From positions 1-64,000 of the forward strand of contig DASRRI010000110.1 of NCBI GenBank assembly GCA_035695765.1: 64,000 bases of DNA. Reading direction: 5' to 3'. Source of the DNA: Dongia_A sp035695765 (lineage in GTDB: Bacteria; Pseudomonadota; Alphaproteobacteria; Dongiales; Dongiaceae). This document shows, piece by piece, positions 35,089 through 43,483 of this stretch; position 1 is the stretch's first letter, and every line of letters starts with the position of its first letter. The notes below the pieces were generated by a model. The model searched no databases and was not told the DNA's origin. It saw only the letters and a list, made by a program, of their open reading frames with translations. The position numbers were made by a program, and so were the translations under genes.

Positions 35089-36081
35089 TCAGTTCGGGCA
35101 GGCATTGTCAGTCATGTAATCGTGCACCTGGACCTTGCCGGAGACGATATCGGCACGCGCAGCCTCCACCTTCGCCTTCATATCGTCGGTGACCAGCGAC
35201 TTGTTATTGTCGTCGAGCGCCCAATCGACGCCCTTCTCGGCCAGGCCAAGAACGGTGACGCCAGCCTTCCAGGTGCCTTCCTTCGCGGCCTTGGAGCTGT
35301 CATAGACCGCCACGTCGACCCGCTTCATCATCGAGGTCAACATGGTGCCGGGCTGCATATAGTTCTGATTGGAATCGACGCCGATCGCGAGCTTGCCGGA
35401 ATCTTTCGCTGCTTGATAAACGCCAGCACCGGTACCACCCGCGGCCGCAAAGACAACGTCAACACCGCGATCGAACTGGCCCTTTGCGAGTTCACCGCCG
35501 CGGGTTGGGTCGTTCCATGCCGCGGGCGTAGTGCCGGTCATGTTGGCCAGCACTTCGACATTCGGATTGGCCGCCTTCGCGCCCTGCGCGTAGCCGCATT
35601 CGAACCGGCTGATCAGCGGGATGTCCATGCCGCCGACGAAGCCGACCTTGCCCGACTTGCTGGCGAGCGCCGCCAGGACGCCGACCAGGTAGGAGCCTTC
35701 CTGCTCCTTGAACACGATCGATTGCACGTTCGGCAGATCGACGACGGAATCGATGATCACGAAGCGAATCTTGGGGAATTCCGGCGCCACCTTCTTGATC
35801 GCCGATTCCTGGCTGAAGCCGATGCCGATGATCGGGTCGGCGCCGCGCTGCGCCATCTTGCGGAACGCCTGCTCGCGCTGCGCGTCGGCCTGCACCTCGA
35901 ACTCGAGATAGCTGGTCCCGGTATCCTTCTTGAACTTTTCCATGCCGTTATAGGCAGCTTCGTTGAAGGACTTATCGAACTTGCCGCCGGAATCGTAGAC
36001 CACCGCAGGATCGGCCATCGCTGCCGACGCGGCCAAACAGAATGCGCCAGCGGCAAAAGCCGCCTGCATCAACGTCTTCAT
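35089..36081 (-). CDS. BMP family nucleoside-binding lipoprotein/periplasmic protein
   Basis: A 330-residue periplasmic binding protein of the BMP/PnrA family: signal peptide (about 1-23, ending SAAMA), DSGGKFDKSFNEAAYNGMEKF block and GGTGAGVYQAAKDSG, all typical of PnrA-like purine nucleoside receptors. No lipobox cysteine is visible at the cleavage site. It is first in the operon that ends with deoB and the dioxygenase. Start ATG 36081 has a GGGAG ribosome site. An earlier in-frame start is unlikely. Confidence 0.92.
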   Translation of the reverse strand: MKTLMQAAFAAGAFCLAASAAMADPAVVYDSGGKFDKSFNEAAYNGMEKFKKDTGTSYLEFEVQADAQREQAFRKMAQRGADPIIGIGFSQESAIKKVAPEFPKIRFVIIDSVVDLPNVQSIVFKEQEGSYLVGVLAALASKSGKVGFVGGMDIPLISRFECGYAQGAKAANPNVEVLANMTGTTPAAWNDPTRGGELAKGQFDRGVDVVFAAAGGTGAGVYQAAKDSGKLAIGVDSNQNYMQPGTMLTSMMKRVDVAVYDSSKAAKEGTWKAGVTVLGLAEKGVDWALDDNNKSLVTDDMKAKVEAARADIVSGKVQVHDYMTDNACPN

Positions 36082-36210
36082 GAATAGTCTCCCGTTTTTG
36101 CCTCGGGCCGGACTGACCGCCGGTCCCCACCCTATCAGGCCCATTGTCGTTACCCAGAATTCAGGCCTGTTGCCATCATTTCGGCGCGCCCGGCGAAAAT
36201 CAAGCGCATA

Positions 36211-36225
36211 TTGACCAATTGGACA
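36211..36225. promoter_or_regulatory. CCAATTGG-centred near-palindrome upstream of the nucleoside operon
   Basis: TTGACCAATTGGACA holds the perfect CCAATTGG core with TGA/ACA flanks that break symmetry by one pair. It lies 130 bases before the BMP gene (minus) and 74 bases before the DUF1761 gene (plus). It is a possible operator for a nucleoside-operon regulator, but none is encoded nearby. I could not assign a convincing promoter in this 217-base gap. Confidence 0.3.
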
Positions 36226-36298
36226 GAATATTAACGCAATCAGTCAATTAACGGTGGCAGGTCGCGCGCTATGATTGATCGATGCGACGGAGGTGACC

Positions 36299-36970
36299 AT
36301 GAGCATCGATGTCAATTGGCTGGCGGTCCTGATCGCCGCCATCGCCACCTTCATGTTGGGTGGTCTCTGGTATGGCCCGCTGTTCGGGCACATCTGGCGC
36401 GCGGCGGAGGGCCAAGCCGAGCCGATGCCCCAAAGGGCAAAGCATCCCGCCTTCGTCTATGGCTCCTCGTTTGTCTTGATGTTGATTGCTGCGGCGATCC
36501 TCGCCATCGCGCTTGAACCCGATCCGACTGTGCCAAGATCCGTCTGCACTGGCTTCGTGATCGGTGCCGGCTGGGTCGCGACGTCGTTCGGCGTCAACTA
36601 CCTGTTCGCGGACAGACGCTTCGCGTTATTGGCCGTCGATGCCAGCTACAATATTCTGCTGTTTTCCGTGATGCGGCTGATCATCGGACTATTCGGTCAA
36701 GGGGCGCCCGCGCAGGAGCGCCCCCATCCCATGCGAACTTACTTCGCGCCAGGCTTCAACGTGATCTGGCCGAAACCAGCGGCCACGTTCAGGCCCGTCA
36801 TGCCTTCAATGCTGACCGGCTGCAACGCAACCTGGTTGCTGTTGCCGCCGACCAGGACGTTGGCGCCGAGGCCGAGACCGGCCGCGACATCGGCAGTTGC
36901 GCCGGCATATTTGCCGGCCAGCGCACCCTTCGCGACCTGGCCGGGCGCGAACACTGCCCAGACCATGTAG
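36299..36970 (+). CDS. DUF1761 membrane protein with unusual C-terminal extension
   Basis: Residues 1 to about 133 are a DUF1761 protein: four transmembrane helices, GGLWYGPLFG near the N-terminus, and a C-terminal SVMRLIIGLFG. The start ATG has a GGAGG site at 36289. Normal members end about there (36697), but this frame continues for about 90 Pro/Ala-rich residues across the convergent DUF992 gene to 36970, a 232-base antisense overlap. A lost stop codon or frameshift just after 36697 is likely. Function is unknown. Confidence 0.7.
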   Translation: MSIDVNWLAVLIAAIATFMLGGLWYGPLFGHIWRAAEGQAEPMPQRAKHPAFVYGSSFVLMLIAAAILAIALEPDPTVPRSVCTGFVIGAGWVATSFGVNYLFADRRFALLAVDASYNILLFSVMRLIIGLFGQGAPAQERPHPMRTYFAPGFNVIWPKPAATFRPVMPSMLTGCNATWLLLPPTRTLAPRPRPAATSAVAPAYLPASAPFATWPGANTAQTM

Positions 36971-37224
36971 CCCTCGCTGGTGAAGCCGATATCGACGCCA
37001 TACTTGTCGATGTCGCCATGATAACGCTCAGCCGTTCCGTCCGGCTTGGTGAAGACGCAGCTGATGTTCTTCGACGAACCGAAGATAAAGCCAACGCCGC
37101 CTGAGACGTTGCAGTTCAGCGAGCCGACATTGACGCCGGATGCGGCATCAGCTTCGGTCGCAGCGAACTGCGGGACAGCAATGACCGCCGCGAGCGCCGC
37201 GGCGGCTAGGATACGCTTTAACAT
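36739..37224 (-). CDS. DUF992 domain protein, secreted
   Basis: A 161-residue secreted protein: signal peptide (about 1-27, ADA|A) followed by a DUF992 beta-rich domain with two cysteines (LNCNVSGG and NISCVF) likely to form a disulfide, and the typical YHGDIDKYGVDIGFTS block. The family is common in alphaproteobacteria and of unknown role. A GAGGGAGC ribosome site precedes the ATG. It is overlapped on the other strand by the DUF1761 reading frame. Confidence 0.87.
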   Translation of the reverse strand: MLKRILAAAALAAVIAVPQFAATEADAASGVNVGSLNCNVSGGVGFIFGSSKNISCVFTKPDGTAERYHGDIDKYGVDIGFTSEGYMVWAVFAPGQVAKGALAGKYAGATADVAAGLGLGANVLVGGNSNQVALQPVSIEGMTGLNVAAGFGQITLKPGAK

Positions 37225-37404
37225 GTGTAAGCTCCCTCGGGATGAATCGCAGACTAGGATAACGAGAGGAAGTTAGCACAGTTTTGCAACCGCTCCCAAG
37301 TGCGCGCCGTCACATGCCCTCGCGGCGTCGCTTCCAAGCTAGCCAAAGCCGGAAAAGTCGTTAAGACAGGCGCAACATGGTGATTCCTATAAAAGAGACA
37401 CTGC

Positions 37405-38601
37405 TTGGACGTCAGAAGCCGCTTTGACACAGTGGACATGCGGGCCTTCCGCCAGGAGGTCCGGAATTTTGTCCGTGCCAATCTGCCGGAAGACATCCGG
37501 CGCAGGGTCGCGCAGGAGCGCATGGACCTGCCGCGCGAGGATCAGCAGCGCTGGCACAAGATCCTGCACGCCAAAGGATGGGCCTGCCCCGGCTGGCCGA
37601 AGGAATTTGGCGGCCCCGGCTTTTCCGACGATCAGCGCTATGTGTTCGAGCGTGAGCTAGCACTGGGCGATGCACCGCGCCCGATGATCTACGGCGAAGG
37701 CATGCTTGGCCCGACCGTCATGGCCCATGGCACCGAGGCGCAGAAGCGCCAGATCCTGCCGGGCATCCTCGAAGGTGACGTGTTCTGGTGCCAGGGCTTT
37801 TCCGAGCCCAATGCCGGATCGGACCTCGCGGCCCTGCAATGCAAGGCGGAGCGTGTCGGCGATCATTACGTGCTGAACGGCTCCAAGATGTGGACCAGCG
37901 AAGGCCACATCGCCGATTGGATGTTCGGCCTGTTCCGCACCGACAATACGGGACGCAAGCAGGAAGGCATCACGTTCCTCACACTCGATCTCAAGTCGGC
38001 GGGCGTCACCGTGCGGCCGATCCTGCTGTTCGAAGGCACGCATGAGGTGAACCAGGTGTTCTTCGACAATGTGCACGTGCCGATCGAACAGCGCCTGGGC
38101 GATGAGCACAAGGGCTGGACCATCGCGAAATACCTCCTGAGCCTGGAGCGGTTCGGTACAGCCGAAGTCTCGCGTTCCCTAGCCAGCCTCGCGCGACTGA
38201 AGTCGTTCTTCAAAGATCAGGATCCTTTCCGCCATGCGCCCGACCAGAAGGACGCGGTCGAGCGGCGGGTTGCGGAGCTGGAGATGGAACTTGACGCGCT
38301 GGAGATCACGGAAGTGCGGTTCCTCTTCAAGCAGGACGGCGCGAACGAGGTCGGGCCTGAGGCCTCCATGCTGAAGGTGCGCGGCACCGAGATTCAGCAG
38401 GACATTTTCGAGCTCGCCATGACGTGCGCAGGCGGCTATGCGCTTGGCGCGCGGCGAGATGAAAGCGCGGCGGATTTCGCGCCGACCGAGCGCGGGCAGG
38501 ACAGCGCCTATCCCTACTTCAATTTCCGCAAGACGGCGATCTATGCCGGCTCCAATGAGATCCAGCGCAACATCATCGCCAAAGCCGTGCTCGGCCTCTG
38601 A
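37405..38601 (+). CDS. Acyl-CoA dehydrogenase, pimeloyl-CoA dehydrogenase large-subunit type
   Basis: A 398-residue flavoprotein of the acyl-CoA dehydrogenase family: N-terminal helices, beta-domain FAD-binding block WCQGFSEPNAGSDLA, and C-terminal YPYFNFRKTAIYAGSNEIQ. It resembles the large subunit (PimC-like) of a paired enzyme; the pair would oxidise an acyl-CoA to the enoyl-CoA. TTG 37405 is the furthest start; ATG 37438 is an alternative. The small-subunit type gene follows after 5 bases. Substrate is unproven. Confidence 0.87.
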   Translation: MDVRSRFDTVDMRAFRQEVRNFVRANLPEDIRRRVAQERMDLPREDQQRWHKILHAKGWACPGWPKEFGGPGFSDDQRYVFERELALGDAPRPMIYGEGMLGPTVMAHGTEAQKRQILPGILEGDVFWCQGFSEPNAGSDLAALQCKAERVGDHYVLNGSKMWTSEGHIADWMFGLFRTDNTGRKQEGITFLTLDLKSAGVTVRPILLFEGTHEVNQVFFDNVHVPIEQRLGDEHKGWTIAKYLLSLERFGTAEVSRSLASLARLKSFFKDQDPFRHAPDQKDAVERRVAELEMELDALEITEVRFLFKQDGANEVGPEASMLKVRGTEIQQDIFELAMTCAGGYALGARRDESAADFAPTERGQDSAYPYFNFRKTAIYAGSNEIQRNIIAKAVLGL

Positions 38602-38606
38602 CCATC

Positions 38607-39743
38607 ATGCTTCCAACGCTCACCGAAGAACAACGGTTGTTGAAGGAAAGCCTCGAGCGCTTTCGTCAGCAGGATTATGCATTCGAGAAGCGCAAGGGCT
38701 TGCTCGCAAGGCTTGGCGCCAAAGACGATCCGGTCTGGGCAAAGCTCGCGGAGCTTGGTTGGTTGGCCGCGACCTTGCCCGAGGAGCATGGCGGGCTCGG
38801 CGGGTCGCACGCCGATCTGGCTTTGCTGATGGAGCAGTTCGGGCGCGGGCTCGTGACGTCTCCGTTCGTGCCGACGATTGTCGCGGGCGCAGCGGCGCTG
38901 CGGCGCGCCGGCAGCGAGGCGCAGAAGTCGGCGATTCTCCTTGGTGTCGCCGAGGGGCGGATCAAGCTCGCCCTCGCCTACCTCGAGCCGCCGGCGCAGC
39001 CGGATCCCGCCATCGTTGCGACGCGCGCGCACCGCGATCGTAGTGATTTTGTCATCACCGGCAGCAAGCTTGCCGTGCTCTACGGGAACCTCGCCGACTA
39101 TCTGCTGGTTAGTGCGCGAACCTCCGGCGACACGACCGACCGCCACGGTATTTCGCTATTCCTCGTCCCGGCGGAAACGCGCGGACTGACGATCGCCGCC
39201 TATCGTTCGCATGATGACGGATGGGCGGCCGATATCAATTTCGACCAGGTGCGCGTGGCGGCCGATACTCTGATCGGCCCCACTGATGCAGCCCTTGCGA
39301 CGCTTGAATCGGCCCTGGATGCCGGCACCGCGGCGATCTGCGCGGAGGCGGTGGGCGCGATGTGGGCCCTGCACGACATGACGCTGGACTATATCAAGGT
39401 GCGCAAGCAATTCGGTGCGGCGATCGGCTCTTTCCAGGTGATCCAGCATCGCATGGTGAACATGTATATGAAATGCCAGCTGGCGCAATCGATGGCCCTC
39501 GCGGGGATGGCGGCGCTGGATTCAGCCGATCCGGTGGCAAGAAGCCGCGCGGTGTCCGCTGCCAAGGTGCTGGTCGGCCGCGCCGCGCGCCATGTCGGCG
39601 AGGAAGCAATCCAACTACATGGCGGCATCGCCATGACCGACGAATATGCCGCTGGCCATTATTTCAAGCGCCTCACCATGATTCGCCTGATGTTTGGCGA
39701 TGAGGAGTATCATCTGCGGCGCTATCGGACGCTCAGCCGCTAG
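38607..39743 (+). CDS. Acyl-CoA dehydrogenase, small-subunit type
   Basis: A 378-residue acyl-CoA dehydrogenase family protein resembling PimD. Its FAD region (LALAYLEPPAQPDP) is divergent, and the C-terminal helical domain has IQLHGGIAMTDEYAAGHYFKR. It would act as a heterodimer with the preceding protein. Electrons would pass to electron-transfer flavoprotein, not encoded here. It ends within 4 bases of the convergent dhaK stop. Confidence 0.88.
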   Translation: MLPTLTEEQRLLKESLERFRQQDYAFEKRKGLLARLGAKDDPVWAKLAELGWLAATLPEEHGGLGGSHADLALLMEQFGRGLVTSPFVPTIVAGAAALRRAGSEAQKSAILLGVAEGRIKLALAYLEPPAQPDPAIVATRAHRDRSDFVITGSKLAVLYGNLADYLLVSARTSGDTTDRHGISLFLVPAETRGLTIAAYRSHDDGWAADINFDQVRVAADTLIGPTDAALATLESALDAGTAAICAEAVGAMWALHDMTLDYIKVRKQFGAAIGSFQVIQHRMVNMYMKCQLAQSMALAGMAALDSADPVARSRAVSAAKVLVGRAARHVGEEAIQLHGGIAMTDEYAAGHYFKRLTMIRLMFGDEEYHLRRYRTLSR

Positions 39744-40729
39744 ACGCCCCAGCGCAGCGCGGCGGTGTGAATGGGCGAATCCCACAGAGCGGTCAGTTCG
39801 CTGTCCAGCGCAGAGACGGTGAGCGAGCAGCCGGCCATTTCCAGCGACGTGACGTAGGACCCGACCAGCGAGCGCGCGATCTTGATCCCCTTTCCGTCAA
39901 GGATGCGCCTGGCGGCGTTGCACATCAGATAGAGCTCCATTGCCGGCGTGCCGCCGAAGCCGTTGACCAGCAGCAACACCTCGCTGCCGGACTTGGGCGA
40001 CAGGTCGCCCAAGATGGCGCCCATCATCTCGTCGGCGATGGCGTCGGCGCTCGCCAGCTTGACGCGGCGGCGGCCCGGTTCCCCATGGATGCCGACGCCC
40101 ATCTCCATTTCGTCCTCGCCGAGTTGGAAGGTCGGCTTGCCGGCCGCCGGCACCGTGCAGCTGGTCAAGGCGACGCCCATGGAGCGGGTCTGCGCATTCA
40201 CGCGCTGACCGAGATGCTGCAAGGTCGCCAGCTCTGCCCCCTTCTCCGCAGCCGCGCCGACCATGCGCTCGACGATCAGGGTCCCCGCAACGCCGCGGCG
40301 GCCGGTCGAGTAGGTCGAGGTCTCGACTGCCACATCGTCGTCGGTGATGATGGTCGAGACGTTGCCATTCGCCATCTCGGCTGCCATGGCGAAGTTCATC
40401 ACGTCGCCTTCGTAGTTCTTCACGATAAAGAGGACCCCGCCGCCGGCCTCCACCGCTTCCGCGGCCGCCAGCATCTGGTCAGGCGTCGGCGAGGTGAAGA
40501 CCTGGCCGGGGCACGCCGCGTCCAGCATGCCGAGCCCGACAAAGCCCGCGTGGAGCGGCTCGTGGCCGGATCCGCCGCCGGAGATGAGGCCAACCTTGCC
40601 GCGCTTCAGATCGCGCCGGCGCACGAACTTGCCTTCAGCGCCGAGTGACACGATATCAGAATGCGCGGCGGCGAAGCCTGCGAGGCTCTCGGTCAGCAAC
40701 GTATCGACCTTGTTGATCAGCTTTTTCAT
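39740..40729 (-). CDS. dhaK: Dihydroxyacetone kinase subunit DhaK
   Basis: A 329-residue DhaK-fold protein that binds a short ketose covalently through a histidine; GGGSGHEPLHAGFVG (near residues 51-65) carries it. In PTS-type enzymes DhaK binds dihydroxyacetone and DhaL transfers phosphate. It is last in the operon, separated from dhaL by four genes. Related DhaK proteins act on four-carbon ketoses such as erythrulose, so a substrate other than dihydroxyacetone is possible. Confidence 0.92.
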   Translation of the reverse strand: MKKLINKVDTLLTESLAGFAAAHSDIVSLGAEGKFVRRRDLKRGKVGLISGGGSGHEPLHAGFVGLGMLDAACPGQVFTSPTPDQMLAAAEAVEAGGGVLFIVKNYEGDVMNFAMAAEMANGNVSTIITDDDVAVETSTYSTGRRGVAGTLIVERMVGAAAEKGAELATLQHLGQRVNAQTRSMGVALTSCTVPAAGKPTFQLGEDEMEMGVGIHGEPGRRRVKLASADAIADEMMGAILGDLSPKSGSEVLLLVNGFGGTPAMELYLMCNAARRILDGKGIKIARSLVGSYVTSLEMAGCSLTVSALDSELTALWDSPIHTAALRWGV

Positions 40730-40741
40730 GTTTTTCCTCCC

Positions 40742-41185
40742 CTATTCCTTGTCATCCTCACCGCCGGTCTGGCCGGAGACCAAGGCGGCCACGCGCGCGG
40801 CCATGTCGCTCAGCATCTTGTCCAGTTCCGCGTTCTTCACGGGATCGTTGAGGTCGGGCACATAGAGCGTGACGTGGCGCAGGTGCGGGCTTGGTCGATG
40901 CGGCTGCTGCAGGCGGCCGGGATGCGCGCGCTCATAGGCTTCGAGGAAGGCGCGCCGGTCCGCGTCGGGGAAGCGGCAAGCATCAAAGATAATCTCCACA
41001 TGGCGCGGCGGGATCGGGACCGGATAGGCCGGATTGGTGATCTGCGAAACGAAGCTGCGATTGGCGCCGAGTGCATCGGCCAGGCGCTGGCGCATGCCAG
41101 AGGGACGCAAGTCGAGGACGCGCAGCAGGATGCGCTTATACTCGGCTACCCAGTTGACTTCGTTGCGATCGCCGTCGTCGGCCAT
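40742..41185 (-). CDS. Small helix-turn-helix-like protein in the Dha operon
   Basis: A 147-residue protein not matched with certainty. Residues about 30-75 contain a Cro/CI-like helix-turn-helix (MRQRLADALGANRSFVSQIT). An 'LYVPDLNDPVKNAELDKMLSDMA' type C-terminal helix follows and the tail is acidic. It sits between the enzyme I gene and dhaK with 6- and 12-base gaps, so it is cotranscribed. It may regulate the operon or act as an accessory to the kinase. Similar small proteins are seen in some alphaproteobacterial dha clusters, from memory. Confidence 0.55.
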   Translation of the reverse strand: MADDGDRNEVNWVAEYKRILLRVLDLRPSGMRQRLADALGANRSFVSQITNPAYPVPIPPRHVEIIFDACRFPDADRRAFLEAYERAHPGRLQQPHRPSPHLRHVTLYVPDLNDPVKNAELDKMLSDMAARVAALVSGQTGGEDDKE

Positions 41186-41191
41186 GTTCCA

Positions 41192-42793
41192 TCACCCAAC
41201 GAGCGCGCCTGCGATCGCCGCCTTCACCAATCCAACTGATGATGCCGATACCGACAAAGAGCGCAAGCCCGCAGCGAGCAGGTGGGGAACAATCGTTGGA
41301 TCGGAGGCCGCATCGCCGCACAAGCTCACCTCGCGCCCGGTGCGCTTGCCGTGCTCGACAGTCCGTGTGATCAGGCTGAGCACTGCCGGGTCGATCGGGT
41401 TGGCGTAATCGGAGAGCGATGCGATATCGCGGGCTGCGGCCATCACATATTGCGTGAGGTCGTTTGAGCCGATGGAATAGAAATCGGCATCGAACCGGTC
41501 GATGGCAATCGCCGCCGCAGGCACCTCAACCATGATGCCGAGCGGCGGCACTGCATAGGGCACTTTCTGCGCCGCGAGATCGGAAACGACGGCGTCCAGA
41601 TGAGCCCTGCCCTGCGCCAGATCGCGCGGCATCGCCACCATCGGCAGCATGACCTTCAGGTTTCCATGCAGCGCGGCGCGGCACAGGGCGCGCAACTGCA
41701 CGCGGAACACGTCCGGCTTCTGCAGCGAGAGGCGGATGCCGCGCGTACCGAGGAAGGGATTGCCCTCGTCATCGATGGTGAGGCCAGGGATCGGCTTGTC
41801 ACCGCCGGCATCGAGGGTGCGGATGGTGACCGGCCGCGCACCGGCCCAACGCAGGATGCGGCGATAGGCCTGGTACTGTGTCTCCTCATCAGGCAGCGTC
41901 GCGCCGTGGAACAGGAACTCCGACCGCACCAGCCCGATACCGTCGCAAATGGCCGGGTCGAGCAGCGACAGCTCGTCCGGTCCTGCCGTGTTGATCATGA
42001 TCGTGACGGGTTCGCCGCTGGGTAGCGTCGCGCGCGCATGCTGGAATTTCTCAGCGATGGCGCGGCGCTGATTGATCTCCATCTCTCGCGACTTCGCGGA
42101 TGCGCGTGTCGCGTCATCGGGTGCGACCACCAAGGTGCCGCGTTCGCCATCCACCATCGCTTCCAGACCGCTGGGCACCGTCATGACGTCCGCGCCGAGG
42201 CCGACGATCATGGGGACGCCGCGTGCCCGCGCCAGCAAAGCCACGTGGCTGGTCGGGCTTCCGCCAGCCAAAGCGATGGCCGAGCCCAGCTGCCAGTCGA
42301 TGCCGAGAAAGCGCGATGGCGGCAGGTCGCGCGCGACCAGCACCGTCCCGGCCGGCACGCTCTGCTGCTCGCCGCCAGAGAGGATGCCTGAGACACGGTC
42401 GCGCAGGTCCTCGAGGTCGGCGGCACGGGCGCGGAAATACTCGTCGCCGGCGTTGACGTAATCTTCCAACTGCACGTTCAACGCCGCGCGCCAAGCGGCA
42501 TCGGCATTCTCACCGCCGGCGATCGCAGCAAAGGCGCCTTCCGCCAAGGCTTCGTCGCCCAGCATGGCCACCTGGAATTCGAGGATCTCCTGCGCGTCCG
42601 CAGCTGTGGTGCCGGATACTTCTTCCAGCTGTTGGATCGCTGCTTCGATCGCGGCGCGCAGGCGGACCGCCTCTTGGTCCGGATCACCAGCGGGGCGCGT
42701 ACCCGTCCTCGCTGCGTCGTCGCCCAGCACGAACAGCCGGCTGAGCGCGAGGCCCGGCGACGCGGGCCGGCCAGTCAGGCGCAGCTCAGCCAT
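41192..42793 (-). CDS. PTS enzyme I-like PEP-protein phosphotransferase
   Basis: A 533-residue enzyme I. H183 in GGSPTSHVALLARA is the phosphorylated histidine; the C-terminal TIM barrel has GLVRSEFLF, DIGGDKP-like DAGGDKPIPG and the catalytic cysteine in EVSLCGDAAS. It takes phosphate from PEP and passes it to HPr. No GAF or other fused domain is visible, so this is a stand-alone EI serving the Dha system. Start ATG 42793 overlaps the HPr gene by 8 bases. Confidence 0.93.
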   Translation of the reverse strand: MAELRLTGRPASPGLALSRLFVLGDDAARTGTRPAGDPDQEAVRLRAAIEAAIQQLEEVSGTTAADAQEILEFQVAMLGDEALAEGAFAAIAGGENADAAWRAALNVQLEDYVNAGDEYFRARAADLEDLRDRVSGILSGGEQQSVPAGTVLVARDLPPSRFLGIDWQLGSAIALAGGSPTSHVALLARARGVPMIVGLGADVMTVPSGLEAMVDGERGTLVVAPDDATRASAKSREMEINQRRAIAEKFQHARATLPSGEPVTIMINTAGPDELSLLDPAICDGIGLVRSEFLFHGATLPDEETQYQAYRRILRWAGARPVTIRTLDAGGDKPIPGLTIDDEGNPFLGTRGIRLSLQKPDVFRVQLRALCRAALHGNLKVMLPMVAMPRDLAQGRAHLDAVVSDLAAQKVPYAVPPLGIMVEVPAAAIAIDRFDADFYSIGSNDLTQYVMAAARDIASLSDYANPIDPAVLSLITRTVEHGKRTGREVSLCGDAASDPTIVPHLLAAGLRSLSVSASSVGLVKAAIAGALVG

Positions 42794-43097
42794 TGCCGTG
42801 GCTTTCGTCGAAATCGCGGCGCACCAAATCGACGAGCGCGGCCACCGCTGCGTTCGCGTCGCCGCCATTGGCGCGAAAATGCAGGGTCTTGCCCTTGGCC
42901 GCCTTGAAGGCCATCACCTTGACGATGCTCTTGGCGTCGATCCAGGGGCCTTCCTCGCTGAGGCCAAGCTCGATCCTGCTGGCAAACGTCTTGGCGAGCT
43001 TGGTGAGCTTGACCGACGGGCGCGCATGCAGGCCGACCTCATGCTCGATGAGGATGGACCCGGTGGCGGCGGTTTCCGTGGCGGTCCCGTTATTCAT
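42786..43097 (-). CDS. HPr family phosphocarrier
   Basis: A 103-residue HPr protein. The phosphorylated H24 is in EVGLHARPSV, and SIVKVMAFKAAKG covers the site of the regulatory serine. An N-terminal extension of about 13 residues precedes the fold. In E. coli DhaM this domain is fused to EIIA and EI; here it is separate. It overlaps dhaM by 4 bases and EI by 8. Confidence 0.92.
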   Translation of the reverse strand: MNNGTATETAATGSILIEHEVGLHARPSVKLTKLAKTFASRIELGLSEEGPWIDAKSIVKVMAFKAAKGKTLHFRANGGDANAAVAALVDLVRRDFDESHGNG

Positions 43098-43483
43098 CGC
43101 GCCGAATATTCCTCTGCCGTTTGCCGCACAATATCGACGCTTGCCCCGCCGGCCGCTTCGGTCGCCGCCACCACCGCGCCTTCCACCACCGGCGCGTTGC
43201 AGATCAGCACTTTGCCGCGCTTCTCATCGGGCAACATCTCGATCGCCATCTCGCTATTGGTCTCTGCCCCGCCCAGATCGACCAGTACAACTACGCCGGC
43301 TTTGGACCAGGCGCGATCGATGGCGGCCATGATCTGTCCCACATCGGTGCCGAGCCCGCCAGACGGATTGCCGCCGGTCCAGGCCAAGGGCACCTCTTCG
43401 CCCACCATCTGGCGCACCATGTCGGCGGCGCCCTCAGCGACCTTGGGCGAATGCGAGACGATGACGACTCCGACGCTCTCCAT
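43094..43483 (-). CDS. dhaM: DhaM-type EIIA phosphotransfer subunit
   Basis: A 129-residue EIIA-mannose-fold protein with the phosphorylated histidine in VIVSHSPKVAEG (near residue 10). It hands phosphate from HPr to the ADP bound in DhaL. The start is ATG 43483 (a GTG one codon earlier is possible), in overlap with dhaL. The HPr and EI domains found fused in E. coli DhaM are separate genes here. Confidence 0.9.
   Translation of the reverse strand: MESVGVVIVSHSPKVAEGAADMVRQMVGEEVPLAWTGGNPSGGLGTDVGQIMAAIDRAWSKAGVVVLVDLGGAETNSEMAIEMLPDEKRGKVLICNAPVVEGAVVAATEAAGGASVDIVRQTAEEYSAR

Noticed and set aside
36082..36298. Purine or other riboswitch before the nucleoside operon
   Set aside because: No recognisable conserved core; the palindrome there is better explained as a protein site.
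36701..36724. GGGGCG/CGCCCC hairpin between the DUF1761 domain and DUF992 stop as a terminator
   Set aside because: Only six pairs, 12-base loop and no U-tract on either strand.
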